From the NCBI GenBank assembly GCA_900128585.1, contig LT642464.1:1-17045 (forward strand): 17,045 nt of DNA, written 5' to 3'. The stretch's first letter is position 1; the number at the start of each line of letters is the position of its first letter. Shown here in pieces: positions 14,257 to 17,045 of this stretch. The notes under the pieces are model-generated. The model was not told the origin of the DNA. It worked only from the letters and a program-made list of their open reading frames with translations, and searched no databases. The position numbers and the translations under genes are program-made. Source of the DNA: Stramenopiles sp. TOSAG23-3. Taxonomy: Eukaryota; Sar.

Positions 14257-16755
14257 TTAATTTCGCCCTGGAGTTTTCAGGCTTGGTGGGGTACCGCTGT
14301 AGACGCTTGTGAAACCTGTGATATCACCGATTTGTTTACTGATCAGTTTCGGTTGAAATGTGCACTCTGCCATTTCCTCGTCAATCTGCCTTTGCCTCTC
14401 AGCTTCCATGTTTAGCTTATATCGTTTTCTTTCCTTGTTCAAGACCTCGAAGATGGGCTCCGTGGTGCTGCTGCGGTGGGAGGCCAAGACTTTTGATACC
14501 TTGTTGATGTTGGGATGAAAGGTTTCTTCTTTCTTTATTTGGTCTACCGTCTCCTCCAGCACGACAGCTTTCGTACGCCTTCGGGCCAAAATAGAGTGGA
14601 TTGGGCCGTTGCTTCTATCCTCCAAAATAGTATCCATGAGCGTAAAAAATTCTTTCCGGTTCAGTTTCGTCCCGTCGAACTGCTGTAAGATAGGCCCTAC
14701 AATCTCACGCGTCGATTCCTCCAGAACGGCCACATCGACAAGGCTCGAATCGAGTAATTCGTCTTTTCCAACGGGAGCGGCAACACCCGAACCTGCTTTC
14801 GTAGAGTTCACCAGTTTATTGAACATGTCCAAAAACCGTTTCTGCTTCATGCTGTCGATGAGCTTGGTGGACTTCTTCGAAATATACTGCTGGTTCTGCA
14901 TCGATTCCATCTTCAATTTCTTCTCTTGCGCCATCAGTCGTATCTTGTCGTCGTACTCGTGGCGAGAGGCAAACAAAAATTCGTGCACTGGTAACCCCTG
15001 CGAGTTTCTATCGTAGTTTGGCGCGCGGCCGGTTTTGGGGCGGAAAAAGGGCTGGCCCGTTTTTTCGTCGTACGTTGCGCTTCGTTTTAATTCCTCCAAG
15101 CCCTTTGCTCGGTGCTGCCCAGATTTGTGCAGGCGTTGGAAAAAACTCTCCGTGCCGTTTCCAGACGATTCACCGCCCTTGCCGTCCCTCTTATTTTCCC
15201 GAATTTTGTTGACCCCAATGTCCGGCTTAAATGTGTACCGGCTGACTTCCTGCGCGACGTATTTGTCTTGTCTGACACGGCGGTCTTTCGCATCCATATA
15301 AAGCTCGTGGCACTTCGACTCGGCAATGGCTTGGCTGGGGTACCCATAGTAGTATTCCCCGTGCTTTTGTGCCACTATTTCGGCGCTTCGCTTGCTTATT
15401 TTCGGTTTGAACGTGCATTCCTTCATTTCCTTGTCTTCCTGCTGTTGCGCCAGGGCAAACACCTTCCGGGACATTGCTTTTGGGTTGTACAGGGCTTCGA
15501 ACACTTCCTTCTCCCCGACGCGCTTTTTTCGTTGCCCATTTGCAGCCTGCGCAGGAGAACCGCCGTATTCAAACCCCTTGGTCGTGCGCACCATGCGATG
15601 CGCCATTTTGCTCACTGTCGGTTTAAACGCTGCCGGGCGCGCCGTCCCGCAGCATTGCCACGTCGTTTTCTGAACGACCTTTCGATTTCTATCCACGGGG
15701 CCACCGCTTCGGCCGCCAAATTTACTAAAGTCCTGGCGGTCCAAACAAGACCCGTTTTCAAGCCACACACCGTCTTCTTTCTTGTTCACTGGCACACGTT
15801 TTTTGCCATTCTTTACGTGGTTGACGCAAAAGTCGTTTGCCCCGGAATTAATGTGGCAGCACGCCGGGCACGTCCAAGTGTCCCGCTCGTGCTGCAGTTG
15901 TTTCTTTCTCACCCTGGCCTTGTTCAGCTTTGCTTTCGTCTCGTGCAAACCTTCGGAATAGAGTCTGTTGTGAACGGATTTCTCTTCCGACGAGGACAAC
16001 GGTGCAGAGTGGTGGTCTCCGCGGCGCTGTCCGCTCACAAGCCCGTTTGCATCAAACCCCATGTCGCTGAAATATTTTTTCATTTCCTTTTCGCCATTTT
16101 CCCAGCCTGCCGAGTTTGGCTCTAAATCTGGTTTGAACGAGAACTTTTCGTGTTCCCGCGTTCGCCTCTGCCGCGCCCCCTCGTGCTTTCTGTCCAAGCG
16201 GTCGCGTTTTTCAGTGGCATCGCTAAACAAGCGCATGTAAACATCGTCCCCACCACCTTTATTTTTCCTCGTTTGCTTTTTGACCGGTTTCTTCTTCTTC
16301 TTCTTACTATCGCGCTGGGAAGTGCTCGATTTCTTCCTTCGTTGCGCCGCGGCAGCGGTGTGGGTCGGGGGGCCAGCGCTTCGGCGCCGGGTGTCGGATT
16401 GGCCCGTCGATTTTCTAGGTAAAGTTTTTTCTTTGTCGGTGGTTGTTTTTCTGCTGCCTGTAGTCTTTTGTACCTCTAATTTTTGTACGCTATTTTCTAT
16501 ATGGGCTTGCAATGCGTTTGTGACCGCGGTTGGGAGTTCGTACCGTTTCACAAACGCCGCCGCGAGGTCTTCCGACTTGTCCCCTTCGTAGAACGGTATA
16601 TCCCCCGATCGACCATCCCCAATCTCAACCGTAATAATCAATTTCGGCTTCTTCCTTTTTCTGGCCGGCAGCACTTTATCTATATCTCGCGATTTGCCCA
16701 AAGCCGTTTCGGCGTTCTCTACTGCCTGCTCAGTGGAGTGCAAAAAACTTGCCAT
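14257..16755 (-). CDS. Probable cilium-associated FKP-repeat protein with zinc finger
   Basis: An 832-residue, strongly basic, intron-free protein; ATG at 16755-16753. Residues about 37-92 look like a ubiquitin-like or dimerising fold (IITVEIGDGRSGDI, EGDKSEDLAAAF). Residues 95-170 are a Lys/Arg/Ser-rich linker. From about 172 to the end there are roughly seven degenerate units, each opening with a pattern like RLYxDAxxR and most closing with F[KQH]P[KDN]: near 172-211, 261-300, 418-453, 482-513, 538-574, 590-650 and 767-803. Similar LY..DA/FKP repeats occur in proteins of flagellated protists, so an axonemal or basal-body role is inferred. Unit 2 ends in a zinc-finger-like motif (WTCPACCHIN then FC..H, 294-313). 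About 680-710 (FDGTKLNRKEFFTLM) resembles a weak EF-hand-type helix pair. There is no membrane segment. I cannot name an orthologue. Confidence 0.75.
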   Translation of the reverse strand: MASFLHSTEQAVENAETALGKSRDIDKVLPARKRKKPKLIITVEIGDGRSGDIPFYEGDKSEDLAAAFVKRYELPTAVTNALQAHIENSVQKLEVQKTTGSRKTTTDKEKTLPRKSTGQSDTRRRSAGPPTHTAAAAQRRKKSSTSQRDSKKKKKKPVKKQTRKNKGGGDDVYMRLFSDATEKRDRLDRKHEGARQRRTREHEKFSFKPDLEPNSAGWENGEKEMKKYFSDMGFDANGLVSGQRRGDHHSAPLSSSEEKSVHNRLYSEGLHETKAKLNKARVRKKQLQHERDTWTCPACCHINSGANDFCVNHVKNGKKRVPVNKKEDGVWLENGSCLDRQDFSKFGGRSGGPVDRNRKVVQKTTWQCCGTARPAAFKPTVSKMAHRMVRTTKGFEYGGSPAQAANGQRKKRVGEKEVFEALYNPKAMSRKVFALAQQQEDKEMKECTFKPKISKRSAEIVAQKHGEYYYGYPSQAIAESKCHELYMDAKDRRVRQDKYVAQEVSRYTFKPDIGVNKIRENKRDGKGGESSGNGTESFFQRLHKSGQHRAKGLEELKRSATYDEKTGQPFFRPKTGRAPNYDRNSQGLPVHEFLFASRHEYDDKIRLMAQEKKLKMESMQNQQYISKKSTKLIDSMKQKRFLDMFNKLVNSTKAGSGVAAPVGKDELLDSSLVDVAVLEESTREIVGPILQQFDGTKLNRKEFFTLMDTILEDRSNGPIHSILARRRTKAVVLEETVDQIKKEETFHPNINKVSKVLASHRSSTTEPIFEVLNKERKRYKLNMEAERQRQIDEEMAECTFQPKLISKQIGDITGFTSVYSGTPPSLKTPGRN
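15817..15876 (-). other. RanBP2-like zinc finger within the repeat protein
   Basis: The encoded spacing is W-x-C-x2-C-x3-N-x6-C-x2-H, residues 294-313. This matches the RanBP2-type finger (W-x-C-x2-4-C-x3-N-x6-C-x2-C) except that the last Cys is His. RanBP2 fingers bind ubiquitin or single-stranded RNA; which applies here is unknown. Confidence 0.55.
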
Positions 16756-16828
16756 GGTGTTCGCAGTGGTCTCTCTCTATTACTATTCTGGTCTATCTCT
16801 ATTGCTAACTTTAATGAAAGGGAAAAAA

Positions 16829-16845
16829 ATTATATATAATATAAA
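16829..16845 (-). promoter_or_regulatory. TATA-like element of the repeat-protein gene
   Basis: An ATTATATATAA-type run lies about 75-90 bases upstream of the ATG at 16755 on the minus strand. It is a plausible TATA box but sits in AT-rich DNA. Confidence 0.3.
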
Positions 16846-16918
16846 GTTGCATAAAAGTATATTCGTTTAAAAAAACAGAGGAACGGAATAACAATCAATG
16901 TGTACAATAACAGACATG

Positions 16919-16933
16919 CATATATATATATAT
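16919..16933. repeat. Short TA microsatellite
   Basis: About seven TA units are followed by a T run, in the spacer upstream of the repeat-protein gene. Confidence 0.7.
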
Positions 16934-17027
16934 TTTTTTTCAACCAACGACCGTTCTCTCTATTTTGTTTGTTAAAAACTACTTTTCTATAGAAAGAAAG
17001 AAGAAAACAAGAAAGTTGATTATTTAT

Positions 17028-17045
17028 GGGGGGGGGGGGGGGGGG
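17028..17045. repeat. Terminal 18-G homopolymer at the window edge
   Basis: The window ends in an uninterrupted run of 18 G. Together with the 11-G run at 3800-3810 it shows G homopolymers exist in these spacers, but at an edge it may mark a contig end or a sequencing artefact. Confidence 0.8.

Noticed and set aside
15112-16125. 337-codon + strand open frame opposite the repeat-protein gene
   Set aside because: It lies wholly antisense to a longer frame with clear repeats and a zinc finger; its translation has no recognisable domain.
1-17045. A defence system, prophage or biosynthetic cluster
   Set aside because: Gene families are unrelated housekeeping or surface functions typical of a protist chromosome; no operon-like layout, nuclease/helicase set, integrase or CRISPR repeat is present.

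Overview
The window looks like a nuclear genome segment from a microbial eukaryote, most plausibly a marine protist or alga. The evidence is long, mostly intron-free coding regions with eukaryote-only families (a JMJD6-type JmjC oxygenase, a PLAC8 protein, a peroxin/dysferlin-domain protein, a probable ciliary repeat protein), AATAAA signals after stops, TATA-like boxes and no operon or Shine-Dalgarno structure. Spacers are very AT-rich with simple repeats, while coding DNA is clearly richer in GC. A stramenopile-like flagellate would fit (intron-poor, YHYH and cupredoxin-like secreted modules, a cilium-type protein), but that is inference. I saw no rRNA, tRNA, CRISPR array, transposase or virus gene.

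Layout, left to right. (1) The 3' part of a small membrane protein gene (+), open at the left edge. (2) A 1030-residue tail-anchored protein (-) with a peroxin/dysferlin-type domain; it converges with gene 1 across only 105 bp. (3) A 1.4-kb AT-rich divergent spacer with a long TTC/GAA tract. (4) A 12-helix major facilitator transporter (+). (5) A JMJD6-like Fe(II)/2-oxoglutarate oxygenase (+). (6) A PLAC8 cysteine-rich protein (+). (7) A 1231-residue secreted or signal-anchored protein (-) with two YHYH domains, three cupredoxin-like modules that have lost ligands, and a possible unannotated 5' exon. (8) An 832-residue basic protein (-) with an N-terminal ubiquitin-like segment, about seven LY..DA/FKP units and a RanBP2-like zinc finger ending in His. 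The right edge is a run of 18 G, probably a contig end.

The genes do not form one pathway; this is ordinary mixed eukaryotic gene order. The most unusual item is the large YHYH/cupredoxin-like protein, where intact and decayed copies of two metal-site-like modules sit in one chain. Next are the zinc finger embedded in the repeat protein and the domain mix of the tail-anchored protein. The ATG starts of two genes (JMJD6-like at 7016, YHYH at 13606) lie inside longer open frames that begin at TTG or GTG; I used the ATGs.
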